Below, in pieces: positions 1-9,032 of a DNA stretch of 64,000 bases. The notes below the pieces were generated by a model that saw nothing but the letters and a program-made list of their open reading frames with translations, did no database searches and was not told the DNA's origin. Source of the stretch: Candidatus Omnitrophota bacterium (GTDB lineage: Bacteria; Hinthialibacterota; Hinthialibacteria; Hinthialibacterales; Hinthialibacteraceae); NCBI GenBank assembly GCA_013177805.1, contig JABLXU010000047.1:1-64000 (forward strand), in the 5' to 3' direction. The number at the start of each line of letters is the position of its first letter. Within the stretch, counting starts at the first letter, position 1. The position numbers were made by a program, and so were the translations under genes.

Positions 1-108
1 CTTCAATGGGGCCACCGATTTACATCGGTGGAAACAATATAAGGCCAGTCCTAAAAGGACCGGCCTGAAATAGCTTCAATGGGGCCACCGATTTACATCG
101 GTGGAAAC
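1..108 (-). CRISPR. Leader-proximal end of a type I-G CRISPR array
   Basis: Two identical 35-nt repeats lie at 1-35 and 74-108 and flank one complete 38-nt spacer (36-73). Each repeat holds a perfect 8-bp inverted repeat (12-19 and 24-31 in the first copy) around the loop TTAC. Read on the minus strand the repeat starts GTTTCC and ends ATTGAAG, with a C following if counted as 36 nt, which is the usual type I crRNA 5' handle. The array is therefore transcribed leftwards like the cas genes, with its leader at 109-292. It continues off the left edge, so the repeat count is unknown. Confidence 0.95.
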
Positions 109-292
109 CCGCCCCCTCGCCGGGGCATTGATTTGATTCGGGTTCCATCCGCGGATCCGAGAGATTCGACCGAATTTCACCATCTGTAATATTTTATTTA
201 CACTCATGATATAAATAAGTCCTTTATTTTCAAAGATCGAGCGCCTCCTGGAGATAGCGCGTCACTGCGCCTCTCGCGATGAACCGAGGCGG
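109..292 (-). promoter_or_regulatory. CRISPR leader between cas2 and the first repeat
   Basis: This 184-nt non-coding stretch separates the cas2 stop from the first repeat. Its central part (about 185-235) is AT-rich, as leaders usually are, and its array-proximal end is GC-rich with a small GCCCC/GGGGC hairpin next to the repeat. On the minus strand a weak promoter-like pair, TTGAAA then TATCAT with about 16 nt between, can be drawn near 205-235. The leader role is inferred from position. Confidence 0.6.
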
Positions 293-583
293 TCAAATGA
301 CGAGCGCGCAGCGTTCCGATGGTACATACGGTTTGCCCAATGCCTCAATTTTCTGTTCTAATTCGCCTCCCGCCGGGCCTATCGGGATGATCAACACTTG
401 ATCTTCCAGATGATGAATCACGGGATTCAATTTCATCAGCAACTGCGCATATTCCTTCGGCGACAGTTCCGCGCGAAACACGGAGAGTTGCAGATGGTCG
501 CCGAAGCCCCGCATAATCTGAAACACCCGCCGCAGCCGTTTGGGATTCGATACGTCATATGTGATTATATACAATTGGCGCAT
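293..583 (-). CDS. cas2: CRISPR-associated endonuclease Cas2
   Basis: The 96-residue protein begins MRQLYIITYDVSNPKRLRR, the ferredoxin-like beta strand with the conserved Asp (YDVS) of Cas2. It partners Cas1 in the spacer-integration complex. Length is normal for the family. The start is preceded by AGGAAA and lies only 6 nt after the stop of the cas4-cas1 fusion, so the two are co-translated. It is the last gene of the cas operon and directly faces the array leader. Family assignment is firm. Confidence 0.95.
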   Translation of the reverse strand: MRQLYIITYDVSNPKRLRRVFQIMRGFGDHLQLSVFRAELSPKEYAQLLMKLNPVIHHLEDQVLIIPIGPAGGELEQKIEALGKPYVPSERCALVI

Positions 584-589
584 CGTTTC

Positions 590-2305
590 CTACCGTGTTA
601 CGAATTCCGGCGGATGGGGAATTTCGCCGGTCAAATAGCGGGCCAAGAGCCGGGCTTGGACTTCTAGAATCCGCCGGTAGCTGACCCGGTAGTTGAAAAC
701 GGGGTGTGTGATCAGTGTGTCCATCCGCCGTTCGTACGCTAAGATGAACCGTTTCCGGGCATCCGGTTTCAGGGCTACGGAGCCGGCGGCGTGCAGAAAA
801 TCGCCTGCCTGGACGACGCCTGTGTTGATCGCGGTGATGACGGCCGAATCGGCGATCAGGGGCCGGAACGGTTCCATCAAGTCCAGGGCCAGCGCCGGAC
901 GGCCGTAGCGCGGCTGGTGGTAAAAGCCCAGGTAGGGATCCATCCCCACGGTGAGCAAGGTCACGGTCAAGTCCTTGACGAGCAGCGAATACGCCAGGGA
1001 GAGCAGCGCGTTGACCGGATCCCGCGGCGGGCGGCGGTTGCGGGTTTGGAAATCGAAGGCGGCGGCGGCTTCTTCGCCGGCGCGCGGTTTGAGCATCGCG
1101 GAGAAATGCTCGAAATAGATCCGGCCCGCGTTGCCTTCGAAGCCCAGCAGCGACTCCAGGCTGGCGGCTTGTTCGGCTTGGGTTTCGACGCGGCGCAGTT
1201 CGTTTAGGGCTTCCGCGATATCGCCTTCCCCGTTTCTTCGCAATAGTGTGCGGCCGTTTTGGATTTTGTTCTTGACCAACACACGGGCGATTTCCAAGGC
1301 TTCCGCGTTTTCGGAGGCGCGATACTGCCGCCGGCGCAGTTCCACGTTTTTATGGGGGAAACCCGTGCACAGGCCATGAAACCAGCCCCCGTACGAGAAA
1401 TACAGAAGGGGAACCGAGCGCTTCAGCAGTTCCTGCACCGCCTGGGTGCTGATCTGGACAGACCCGTACAGGCAGACGTGCGAGAGTTCCAACAGCCGCA
1501 CGGTGGCGAGGAGTTCGCCTTGTTTTTTCACGGTAATCTCCTCGCCGGATTTGCCCACGTACGCGCCTTGTTCCTGCACGTACAGCGGCACGGCGTCGTC
1601 GCGGGCGGGATACAAGCGGCGGACACGGTCTTCATCGGCGGGCTCGGCCGGATGCGTGGCGGCGTACCCGGTTTCATCGGGCAGGCAAATACCTACCAGG
1701 GAGCATCCCGGGCATTTGGGGCTATCCACCAAAGGCGGCGGGATGCCGTTTACCAGCGCCGCGCGCAGTTCTTCGGCCAGCGAGAGCGTACGTTGGATCA
1801 GCGCTTCACTGGCGGGGATCTCCACCCGGCGTTTCGATTGCGTGTAGTACAGGATGCCCCGCGAGCAGGCATATCCGTTTTCCCGGAGGATTATGATCTG
1901 TGCCGCCAACTGCACCCGTTCGGGCTCCCAGGACTGTTCGGCGTTGTCCGGAATGGCGCCCCGCTTGTAGTCTACGGGGATTACTTCGCCGCTCTCCGCC
2001 TCGATCAGGTCCATGGTGGCGATGAGGCCGGCCTGGGCCGCGGAGAGGCTGAGGGAGCGGGCATGAATCGTATCCGGCGGCTGTTCCTCCAGGTTTTCCG
2101 GTTCTGGGAGTTGCCCTCCGGGACGGTTCACGCGGCGGTGTTGATAAGTCCCGTCGAGTGTCCATTCGTTATCGTCCCATTCCTGCTGCACCCATTCGAG
2201 GTAGCAGAGGCGCGGGCAGTAGGCATACTCATTCAGCATCCGGGCGGGGATGAGGTCCGGCGGGGGAACGGGCGGGGAAAGGGGCGTGGCAGCGAAATCG
2301 GGCAT
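590..2305 (-). CDS. cas4-cas1: Cas4-Cas1 fusion protein (spacer acquisition)
   Basis: The 571-residue protein joins two adaptation enzymes. Residues about 15-225 are a Cas4 PD-(D/E)XK nuclease, with an early Cys pair (YCPRLCYLEW), the core IPVDYKRG and a late cluster CPGCSLVGIC that would bind Fe-S; Cas4 trims prespacers and selects PAM. Residues about 240-571 are Cas1, with Glu in LLGFEGNAG and the His/Asp signature GFYHQPRYGRPALALDLMEP. The fusion is typical of type I-G (old I-U). A GAGGTG ribosome site precedes the ATG; the gene ends in TAG. Neighbours are csb2 upstream and cas2 downstream. Confidence 0.95.
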   Translation of the reverse strand: MPDFAATPLSPPVPPPDLIPARMLNEYAYCPRLCYLEWVQQEWDDNEWTLDGTYQHRRVNRPGGQLPEPENLEEQPPDTIHARSLSLSAAQAGLIATMDLIEAESGEVIPVDYKRGAIPDNAEQSWEPERVQLAAQIIILRENGYACSRGILYYTQSKRRVEIPASEALIQRTLSLAEELRAALVNGIPPPLVDSPKCPGCSLVGICLPDETGYAATHPAEPADEDRVRRLYPARDDAVPLYVQEQGAYVGKSGEEITVKKQGELLATVRLLELSHVCLYGSVQISTQAVQELLKRSVPLLYFSYGGWFHGLCTGFPHKNVELRRRQYRASENAEALEIARVLVKNKIQNGRTLLRRNGEGDIAEALNELRRVETQAEQAASLESLLGFEGNAGRIYFEHFSAMLKPRAGEEAAAAFDFQTRNRRPPRDPVNALLSLAYSLLVKDLTVTLLTVGMDPYLGFYHQPRYGRPALALDLMEPFRPLIADSAVITAINTGVVQAGDFLHAAGSVALKPDARKRFILAYERRMDTLITHPVFNYRVSYRRILEVQARLLARYLTGEIPHPPEFVTR

Positions 2306-2320
2306 GGCACACCTCGCGTG

Positions 2321-3787
2321 TCATTTCGGCGCGGCGGCGAAGATTCCCAAGCCGCAATGGCGCCCCGCGCCGAGGGCGAGGGGGCCGGTGAGGGGATCGC
2401 GAAAGCGGATCCACGCGTGCCAAGCGGGGCATTTCTTCAAATAATCGGGCCGGTGATATTGCCGGGGGTGGAGCGATCCGGGATGGTACGGCGCTTTACG
2501 CAAGTTGAATTCCGCAATGCTTTCTACCTTCAAACCGGCCTGCTGGACCGCCTGCAGGAAGAGTTTATCCGCCTTTTCCCGCCGGCCATCATCATAACCG
2601 GGTAGCAGAACAGGCGTGACGGAGGCCCACTCTGAGGTGGATTTGACAAACGCCCCGGCCACGGAATCGATTGTCCGCATGGGGAACAAGATTCCCCGGC
2701 TCCGATTCGCCGGATCGGTTAATTCCTGGCCATAGAGGCAACGTTTCACCCATTCGACACATTTTCCATCGCCTCCATAGGGTTCAGCAATCATCAACCG
2801 GCGAATAAACCCGTCGGCATGCCGATGAACGATTGACGGGAGCGGTAAATAGGAAAACCGGGGCGGGGTGTCCCTGGCTCCGTTGGCGTGACCGGCGAGG
2901 TACACTTCGGGATTTATTTCCGGGAACCGGGCCGCGAAATCGTCGCGATTGCGGATATCCCCTTCGTTCCGGCAGAGGAGCGAACGCAGCATGGCGGCGG
3001 CGAAAACCACATTCTCGTGGGGCAACGCTACCCAGTGATCGTCGGCATTCCGGATTTCAAAGACAGCATAAGGCCGGGGAGGGGGAGACTCATCTGAAAG
3101 ATAGCAAATCCGATCATACCGGACCGGTTTGAGAGGGGGGTTATAGATTTTCCCCTTCACACTATGAATAAACGTCTCGTACACGGCTTCCAAGTTTTGG
3201 AGGGATCCTGGTTTGGGCACCCGTTTGAGTTGATTCGTTTGGGTATGATTCCGGCGCCAGGGCCTCCATCGAACTCCGGATAAAGCAGCGGCTTCTTGCT
3301 CATCCAGGATTCGGCCATTGCCGCAGGCCATATCGATCCCCCAGCCGAACGTCAGAATCTGCCGCGATTCCGCGCATAGGAGATTCACAAACTGACGCAC
3401 GGATGGATCATCGCTTTCAGGAAGAGTCCACAGGTAATGAATGGTTTGGCCATCGAGGAGCCGGTGGGGTTGGACGGTTTTTCCCGTTAAGCGATTATTC
3501 CGCTCTAATTGCATATTGCTGTCGTTATTGGGCACGAACAGAGTAATCGCGGGGGCGAGCCGGGCCTGGGGCGCAATAATCAAAGGGGGATTTTGCTGTT
3601 CCAGCCACGAAAAAGCCCTGGCTTTTTCTTCGGACCAGAGAGGATTACGGCACCCGCCACGCGCCCCCGCGATCAAGGCTTGAAATAAACGAAACGGCGA
3701 GGGCGGCCATTCCGGCTCGCCCCCATCCGCTTCTCCGTGAAACAAGGGATCCATGAGGGTAACGGAGATACAGAAGTATTTGTTCAT
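2321..3787 (-). CDS. csb2: Type I-G Cas5-Cas6 fusion protein Csb2
   Basis: The 488-residue protein starts MNKYFCISVTLMDPLFHG and has the stretch EWPPSPFRLFQALIAGA typical of Csb2 (GSU0054 family). Csb2 combines Cas5-like and Cas6-like RAMP folds: it processes pre-crRNA and binds the 5' handle in the Cascade complex. It is the signature protein of type I-G. The C-terminal part (about 400-488) carries PYHPGSLHPRQYHRP and a G-rich HCGLGIFA tail. The start has an AGGTGG ribosome site and lies 10 nt behind csb1. Length fits the family. Confidence 0.9.
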   Translation of the reverse strand: MNKYFCISVTLMDPLFHGEADGGEPEWPPSPFRLFQALIAGARGGCRNPLWSEEKARAFSWLEQQNPPLIIAPQARLAPAITLFVPNNDSNMQLERNNRLTGKTVQPHRLLDGQTIHYLWTLPESDDPSVRQFVNLLCAESRQILTFGWGIDMACGNGRILDEQEAAALSGVRWRPWRRNHTQTNQLKRVPKPGSLQNLEAVYETFIHSVKGKIYNPPLKPVRYDRICYLSDESPPPRPYAVFEIRNADDHWVALPHENVVFAAAMLRSLLCRNEGDIRNRDDFAARFPEINPEVYLAGHANGARDTPPRFSYLPLPSIVHRHADGFIRRLMIAEPYGGDGKCVEWVKRCLYGQELTDPANRSRGILFPMRTIDSVAGAFVKSTSEWASVTPVLLPGYDDGRREKADKLFLQAVQQAGLKVESIAEFNLRKAPYHPGSLHPRQYHRPDYLKKCPAWHAWIRFRDPLTGPLALGAGRHCGLGIFAAAPK

Positions 3788-3797
3788 GATCCACCTG

Positions 3798-4871
3798 TCA
3801 TTCTTCTTTTGATTTCTTATCTTTTTTCTTCAAGGCATCGTTCGCGGCTTTTTTATCAAACCGCGCGATGCGGGATGCTCCGACACCAAACGCCGACGCG
3901 GCGGCTACGGCATATTCTCGTGCCTTTTCATGAGAGAGAGAAAATGGATCCCGTTGACCATGGTGGCTGGCGATTTCCCATTCGGCCGGCTTTTCCGGAT
4001 CCGGGACCAATTGGCATCCCTCCCGCAGAAACGTTTCTTGCGGCGCGGTGAAGCATACGAGCGACAAACCCAGAATATACCGCCGCAAAGCCAATGTGCC
4101 TTCAGGAGGTTCCGCCTTCAGGGCCCGGACAGCGGCCAGATTCAGGGCCGCGTCACGGCGGATTTCCTTGCGAACGATGACTCCGCCATGCGTCCAAGTG
4201 GCAGGAGCGTGACTAAGTCCCTCTCTCGAAAGAGCATCATCATTTTTTGTTCCCTCTGCCTTATCGATAAGTTTTTCATCTTTATAGTCTATCGGTGGAA
4301 TATATTGCGCTGAACGATGGAGTATTTCGACATCGTAGGCACGGACTACCGATCGGATAACCCGGGGCAGTTTCACTTGCGTCTCGCGGGAATCCCAACT
4401 GCCAAAAACAATGGAAGTGGGAGCGATTTTGGCCAGAGGCTCGGCATTGCCTTTTTCCCGGACTGAGAGAAAAGCTTTTTTCAATTCTTCCTTCAGGTCA
4501 GAAAATCGTACAATCGCATCCGCAGCGCGGTGACCGGCATCGAGCAGGTTGATTTCCCGATCTCCGGCCTGAATGGTGATTTGCGGTACCAGCTTCGAAT
4601 AAGGTTCATTCTTGAAGATGGGCTCCATGCGGTTGGCTTGCGAACCGACACTGTCAATCTGGCAGACTTTCATTCCATTTTCGAACCGGTCCATGTTATA
4701 GCCAAGCCATTCATCCTCCCGCTTCCCTTCAGGCTTGGCATAAGTAGGCGGGAAAATTACAGCGCCTTTGCCTTCGACGGGATCCAACCATTGCCGCATG
4801 ACAATTGCCGCATAGGGGCTCTCATCCACCAACCACTCGTCGAATTGGTTTAAGGTTTGTTGGTCATTCAT
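3798..4871 (-). CDS. csb1: Type I-G Cas7 backbone protein Csb1
   Basis: The protein is 357 residues from MNDQQTLNQFDEW. It matches Csb1 (GSU0053 family), the Cas7 subunit that polymerises along the crRNA. Recognisable parts are the N-terminal AVIFPPTYAK segment, the central LDAGHRAADAIVR and FGSWDSRETQVKLPR. The start chosen has an AGGAGG site 6 nt upstream and overlaps the stop of the preceding cas8 gene by 8 nt; a longer frame extends upstream but lacks a ribosome site. The C-terminus is Lys-rich (KKKDKKSKEE). Confidence 0.9.
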   Translation of the reverse strand: MNDQQTLNQFDEWLVDESPYAAIVMRQWLDPVEGKGAVIFPPTYAKPEGKREDEWLGYNMDRFENGMKVCQIDSVGSQANRMEPIFKNEPYSKLVPQITIQAGDREINLLDAGHRAADAIVRFSDLKEELKKAFLSVREKGNAEPLAKIAPTSIVFGSWDSRETQVKLPRVIRSVVRAYDVEILHRSAQYIPPIDYKDEKLIDKAEGTKNDDALSREGLSHAPATWTHGGVIVRKEIRRDAALNLAAVRALKAEPPEGTLALRRYILGLSLVCFTAPQETFLREGCQLVPDPEKPAEWEIASHHGQRDPFSLSHEKAREYAVAAASAFGVGASRIARFDKKAANDALKKKDKKSKEE

Positions 4872-5628
4872 GACGAACCTCCTGATGAATTGGGATGGCA
4901 TAATCCAATCCCTTATAATTCCCTCGTGAAACAATTTGAAACCGAAATGTCTGGGTATTTCCAATTGGCAAGCGACCGGATGCAGCAATTCGGGCGGTTA
5001 AAGTTGGCAGCGGTCTGTTCCAGGTAGAATAGTAATAATCGTTTTTATCTTGGGCTGGTCGAAAGCCTTGAATACCCACAGCCGCCAATATCTCAACGAT
5101 AGGAAAAGTATTGACTTTCATTTGTTGTTCGTTGGGAGAGTAACCTACATCAATGGCATTCCATGCAGCCCGCGGGTCAAATCCGAAACGTCCGCTCAAG
5201 GGCATACTGACATTAAGAATGTTTTCAGCATTTAGAAGATTAATTTCTTTCAAGGCGGCCTGCAAATTCAATATAATACTTTCAAACGATTGCTGTCCTG
5301 CCCATAATTTAAACGAATTGCTTTTTCCACTCGTATCAAGCCACCAATCGAGATAGAGGTTCCACTGATTGATAAAGATAGGATGGATTTTATCCTCTCC
5401 ACGGTTTTTATCAGATTCGAAAGTAGCGGTTCGTAATCTATCAAGCAATTGGCAGAATAGATTCTGTTGCTTTTCTTTAATTACCACGTGAAATTGATCT
5501 TTCTCAAACCACCCCTCCGCGCCGGGCCAGAGGCGGTGCGCTAATTCCAGCAGCCCGCAGCAGGCGAAGAATTGTCCAGGGTTGGTGACATCCACGTTCA
5601 CGGCCATGCGCGATGAATCGTTGTTCAT
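4864..5628 (-). CDS. csb3: Type I-G Cas8 subunit, Csb3-like
   Basis: The 254-residue protein from MNNDSSRMAVNVDV has the stretch VTNPGQFFACCGLLELAHRL. From position between cas3 and csb1, size, and recalled similarity to GSU0052, it is the small Cas8-type subunit (Csb3) that would recognise PAM in Cascade. The start is set by a GGAGGG site about 8 nt upstream; the open frame runs 44 codons further up, but those overlap the cas3 end. Gene order cas3-csb3-csb1-csb2-cas4/1-cas2 equals that recalled for Geobacter sulfurreducens. The exact family name is less certain than the role. Confidence 0.8.
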   Translation of the reverse strand: MNNDSSRMAVNVDVTNPGQFFACCGLLELAHRLWPGAEGWFEKDQFHVVIKEKQQNLFCQLLDRLRTATFESDKNRGEDKIHPIFINQWNLYLDWWLDTSGKSNSFKLWAGQQSFESIILNLQAALKEINLLNAENILNVSMPLSGRFGFDPRAAWNAIDVGYSPNEQQMKVNTFPIVEILAAVGIQGFRPAQDKNDYYYSTWNRPLPTLTARIAASGRLPIGNTQTFRFQIVSRGNYKGLDYAIPIHQEVRHE

Positions 5629-5657
5629 CTTAACTCCCTCCTTCCCATGCGCTCCTA

Positions 5658-8393
5658 TCAACGCGTTCCATCTTTCACGGGATAGCAGCCTTCGGTTTCT
5701 GCTTGCGACGCGGCGATATCCGCGCAGCGCAGCAGTGCTTCCAGCCAAGCCAGGCCCCAACGGCCGAACTGCAGTTGCAGCCGGGAGAAGCGGCGCATCA
5801 CTTCGCAGGCGGCTTCTTCCTGAGCCTGCGTGGGGAGCTGGGTGGGATCAAAGGCATCCGGGTCGAAATGCGGGCGGGCGCGGCCGTGATGAGCGGCGAT
5901 CAGGTGGAGGATCAAATCCCGGTGAGTATTTCCCGAAATCCCGGAATCCTGCATGGCCTCCAACAGCGAGGCAAACTCATGGCGAAAACCGCCCAGCCGG
6001 CGGGAGTTCATTCCCTTCCTCCCAGATTTGGCCAATGGCTCTCCGTTGATGTTCTGGATGGCCCGTTGCCAAACCGGCCTGGATTTCCCCTGGTCGTGAT
6101 AGTTCGCGGCCAGCCGTAAGGCGGTTTGTAATTCTTCCGGCAGGCCCAGCGCCCGGGCGATCTTCTCAATATGCTCCGTCACGTGGCGGGTATGTTCCTC
6201 CACGGTGGGTGGCCGGCGCATCGCGATACGCTCCGATTGATCGATCACGGCCCGGTTTTGCGTTTCGAGCAGCACCAGGTAGTTCGCGATGGTTTCTTCT
6301 TCCTCCTCCTCGGCCGGTTCTCGGAGCGGGAGAATATAGGACACATTCTGATTGAGGTCCCGGGTTGCTTTGGCCGCGGCTTCGCGATAGGAATCACAAA
6401 CGAACCATTCTCGCGTACCGGTTTCACCTTCCTGGACTTCGGTCTCCTCCGAAATCTCTTGCGCTTTCCATGAAAGTAAGAACCTATACCGGTATTCGTT
6501 GTCCCGGCGTTCGAGAATGACGCGAGTACGGTCCCCTCCTGCTTCCGCCACGTCTATCTCCGTAATCTTGGCCTTGGCGTCCAGCATTCCATGCTCACTC
6601 AAACCGCCCGCCTCAGCGGGCAAGATCACCGTGCGATAGAATAAGAAACTTTTTTCGCGATCGTTTTTCCCTTCTTCAATCAACTTTTGGAGTGTCAGTT
6701 TGCGCTCGAATTCCCCCCGGCTGTTCAAGAGAATAATCGGGAGAGAGCCATTTATGTGTCTATTTGACAATGCCTCCAATTGATTAAATACTTGTTTCGT
6801 ATGATCCCGCAGCCGTTCCCGCGTCTCGAGGCGGCAGCGCTCAAACCACTCGCTCAAAGCTTCCTCATGGATGGCCTCTGAGCAGAGGAGGCGCACTTCA
6901 TCCCGCCAGGCGACATAGGTCTCGGGGGGATCAGCGGTGGTCAGTCCATGCAGGAACTCAGCCACCTCGGGGCGTCCGGGAAGGGATTGGGTGATGCTGG
7001 TCAGCGACCAGGCATCGAACAGAATGTCCGTGACGGCCGCCTTGTCGGGCTGGGGAGAAAACGCTTGCCGCCGTTCGTTCTCACTAAGGCTTTCCAGCAG
7101 TTGAGTAAGTGCCTTGGGGCTGGCGTCATAACCATCCGCCCCGCGCTTAGGCAACCGTTCGAGGATTTTGATGGTTTCCTGCCGGGCGGCTTCGAAGTCC
7201 TTGACTGCGCCTTTTTTCTCTTTTCCCAGGTCAACCACGCAATCGAGGAACGATTCTTTCCCTCCCCGCCGGTTGACGCGTCCCAGCCGTTGAATCATCG
7301 AATCGAGAGGCATTAAATCGCAAACCAGGTGATCGGCGTCCCAATCGACGCCCACTTCCCCCGCCGAGGTACTGACCAGGTAAACGGTTTGCTCCGGCTT
7401 CGCTTCTGGCGTTAGAAACATCCGGTAAACATCATCCTTCTTGACCAGTTGGTCCCGTTCATGTCCCCGGATGGTACCTGTCAAAAGCGACACCGGATTC
7501 GATTTTTTTGATAAGATTTCGGCAATTTTACCGGCGTTTTCCGGTGTGCGGACATAGATCAATACCTTGGCGATGGAATCCTTCCATTTCAAAGCCAACT
7601 CGGCGATTTGCTCCTCGAGCTTGGCGTTACCGGCTGGGTGAAGCCGCAAAGTTTTTTGGGCTTCGAGGCGTTGCCGGATTTCCGGTTGCGCCTCGCCGTC
7701 CAGGAGGGAGAACGTATCCTTTCCATTGGCGGAAGCCGGCGTCGCCGAGAGTTCCATCACGTGAATGGGCCGCATATCGCCGGATTTCGTTTGCTCATCC
7801 CGCACCGCTTGCAGCAGGCCGCTGAATGGGGGAGTGAGATGGGCTTCATCATGGACGATCAACGCATCCTGCCCGATCAGCCCCGCATGATGCGCCCGTC
7901 CCACCCGGCCGTCGCCATACCCCGAAAAAAGCAACTTGCTACCGGTCATGTCGATCGTGCCGATAATCACGGCAGGCCGCGCGGGATCGGCCTTCCACTC
8001 TTGGTTGTCCGCCAGTTCGCCCCGCAGCGTGCTCACCGCGAGGGGAGAACCGTCCGACGCGGCCAAGCCCTGGAGTGCCTCCCGCAATACGCCGAGTTCT
8101 TCCTTGGATTTCAGCCGGTAGTTCATCTGTTCCACGAGGTCCGTGGCCTGATCGACCACCGTGCGCCGGTTCACAATGTAGACCAGCCGCCGCGGCAGAC
8201 GGTCTGCCCTTCCCTCCTGGCTGGAAAAGGCCAGGGCGATCAGCCAGATGGGGATGACGGATGTTTTGCCCAAACCGGTCGGGATTGAACAGACTTGGGG
8301 AATCTCTCCCTTCGCGAATTGCTCAAAAAGGCGGATTTGCCATTCATACGGAGAATAACCTGTCAGGGCTTCGAACTGATCCTGAAAATTCAT
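5658..8393 (-). CDS. cas3: CRISPR helicase-nuclease Cas3 with C-terminal HD domain
   Basis: The 911-residue protein is a superfamily 2 helicase followed by an HD nuclease. Walker A is PTGLGKT (38-44), the Walker B box is HDEAH (181-185), and the C-terminal helicase lobe contains STSAGEVGVDWDADH and QRLGRVNRRG. The HD domain lies at the C-terminus (about 710-830: HVTEHI, then NYHDQGK and HLIAAHHGRARP), the reverse of most Cas3 proteins but usual for type I-G. It unwinds and degrades target DNA after recruitment by Cascade. It is the first gene of the operon; an AGGAGG lies 11 nt upstream of the ATG. Confidence 0.95.
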   Translation of the reverse strand: MNFQDQFEALTGYSPYEWQIRLFEQFAKGEIPQVCSIPTGLGKTSVIPIWLIALAFSSQEGRADRLPRRLVYIVNRRTVVDQATDLVEQMNYRLKSKEELGVLREALQGLAASDGSPLAVSTLRGELADNQEWKADPARPAVIIGTIDMTGSKLLFSGYGDGRVGRAHHAGLIGQDALIVHDEAHLTPPFSGLLQAVRDEQTKSGDMRPIHVMELSATPASANGKDTFSLLDGEAQPEIRQRLEAQKTLRLHPAGNAKLEEQIAELALKWKDSIAKVLIYVRTPENAGKIAEILSKKSNPVSLLTGTIRGHERDQLVKKDDVYRMFLTPEAKPEQTVYLVSTSAGEVGVDWDADHLVCDLMPLDSMIQRLGRVNRRGGKESFLDCVVDLGKEKKGAVKDFEAARQETIKILERLPKRGADGYDASPKALTQLLESLSENERRQAFSPQPDKAAVTDILFDAWSLTSITQSLPGRPEVAEFLHGLTTADPPETYVAWRDEVRLLCSEAIHEEALSEWFERCRLETRERLRDHTKQVFNQLEALSNRHINGSLPIILLNSRGEFERKLTLQKLIEEGKNDREKSFLFYRTVILPAEAGGLSEHGMLDAKAKITEIDVAEAGGDRTRVILERRDNEYRYRFLLSWKAQEISEETEVQEGETGTREWFVCDSYREAAAKATRDLNQNVSYILPLREPAEEEEEETIANYLVLLETQNRAVIDQSERIAMRRPPTVEEHTRHVTEHIEKIARALGLPEELQTALRLAANYHDQGKSRPVWQRAIQNINGEPLAKSGRKGMNSRRLGGFRHEFASLLEAMQDSGISGNTHRDLILHLIAAHHGRARPHFDPDAFDPTQLPTQAQEEAACEVMRRFSRLQLQFGRWGLAWLEALLRCADIAASQAETEGCYPVKDGTR

Positions 8394-8543
8394 GGAGTCG
8401 CCTTCCTCCTTTTCTATCCGCGCACTGTAGAGAGCAATGTGCGTACGTTTTGTGTTATTTGCACAATATTAAAATATCGTAAATTTTAAATGATGCTTTT
8501 GAACGCATATTTATATACAACGGCAGGGCTAGTAATCCTGCCG
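8394..8543 (-). promoter_or_regulatory. Upstream region of the cas operon
   Basis: Non-coding, strongly AT-rich DNA upstream of cas3. It contains a 5-7-5 inverted repeat TTGTG/CACAA (about 8450-8466) and a perfect 7-bp hairpin CGGCAGG/CCTGCCG (8521-8527 and 8537-8543) with no U-run on either side. Either could be an operator for cas expression. No convincing -35/-10 pair was seen. Confidence 0.35.
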
Positions 8544-9032
8544 TATTATCGAATCCAACATCTTACCAGACCTTTGCTATAGATGTACAATTTTATTTAG
8601 TGTATTTTATCATAAATATTTTCTGGTTTCAAGAGTGATTTTTCTTTAAACTATTTATCTAGATAAAAAATTTTCTAAATAATCGATTCGTGATTTTCAC
8701 AGGGATGGAGATGCTTCTGGATTCTCTCTTCTTTTATAAAAGTAGGAAATAGATCCCGGCGAGGAAGCCTTGCATCCGTTGGAAAAATCCAGATTCTGGT
8801 ATGGAGGGTGATCCTTCTGACAAACCGCGGATAGACTGGATACCTCCACGCTTTCAGCGGCTCGATTCAGATTTGGCCGCCCGAAGCGGAATTGGGGGGG
8901 GGAAATAATCCTTGTGGATGAAATCAACGGAGTAAGGATAGAATCAAGGGGAGATGATGGAGATGACTAAATTGTTGCAGTTCATCAAATCCCAACCGCC
9001 CGTGTTTTTCTTATGGGCCGGTTTGGATGGAC
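8544..9032. other. AT-rich intergenic region between nikR and the cas operon
   Basis: About 490 nt without a supportable gene. It holds a perfect 14-bp palindrome at 8654-8667 (TTTATCTAGATAAA) and a run of nine G at about 8894-8902. A 76-codon open frame on the minus strand (8697-8927) has no ribosome site and no protein-like pattern and was not called. Confidence 0.6.

Noticed and set aside
1259..2605. 448-codon plus-strand frame over cas4-cas1
   Set aside because: It is the antisense shadow of a gene with clear Cas4 and Cas1 motifs; no protein pattern or ribosome site.
8697..8927. 76-codon minus-strand frame
   Set aside because: No ribosome site, composition not protein-like, lies in regulatory AT-rich DNA.
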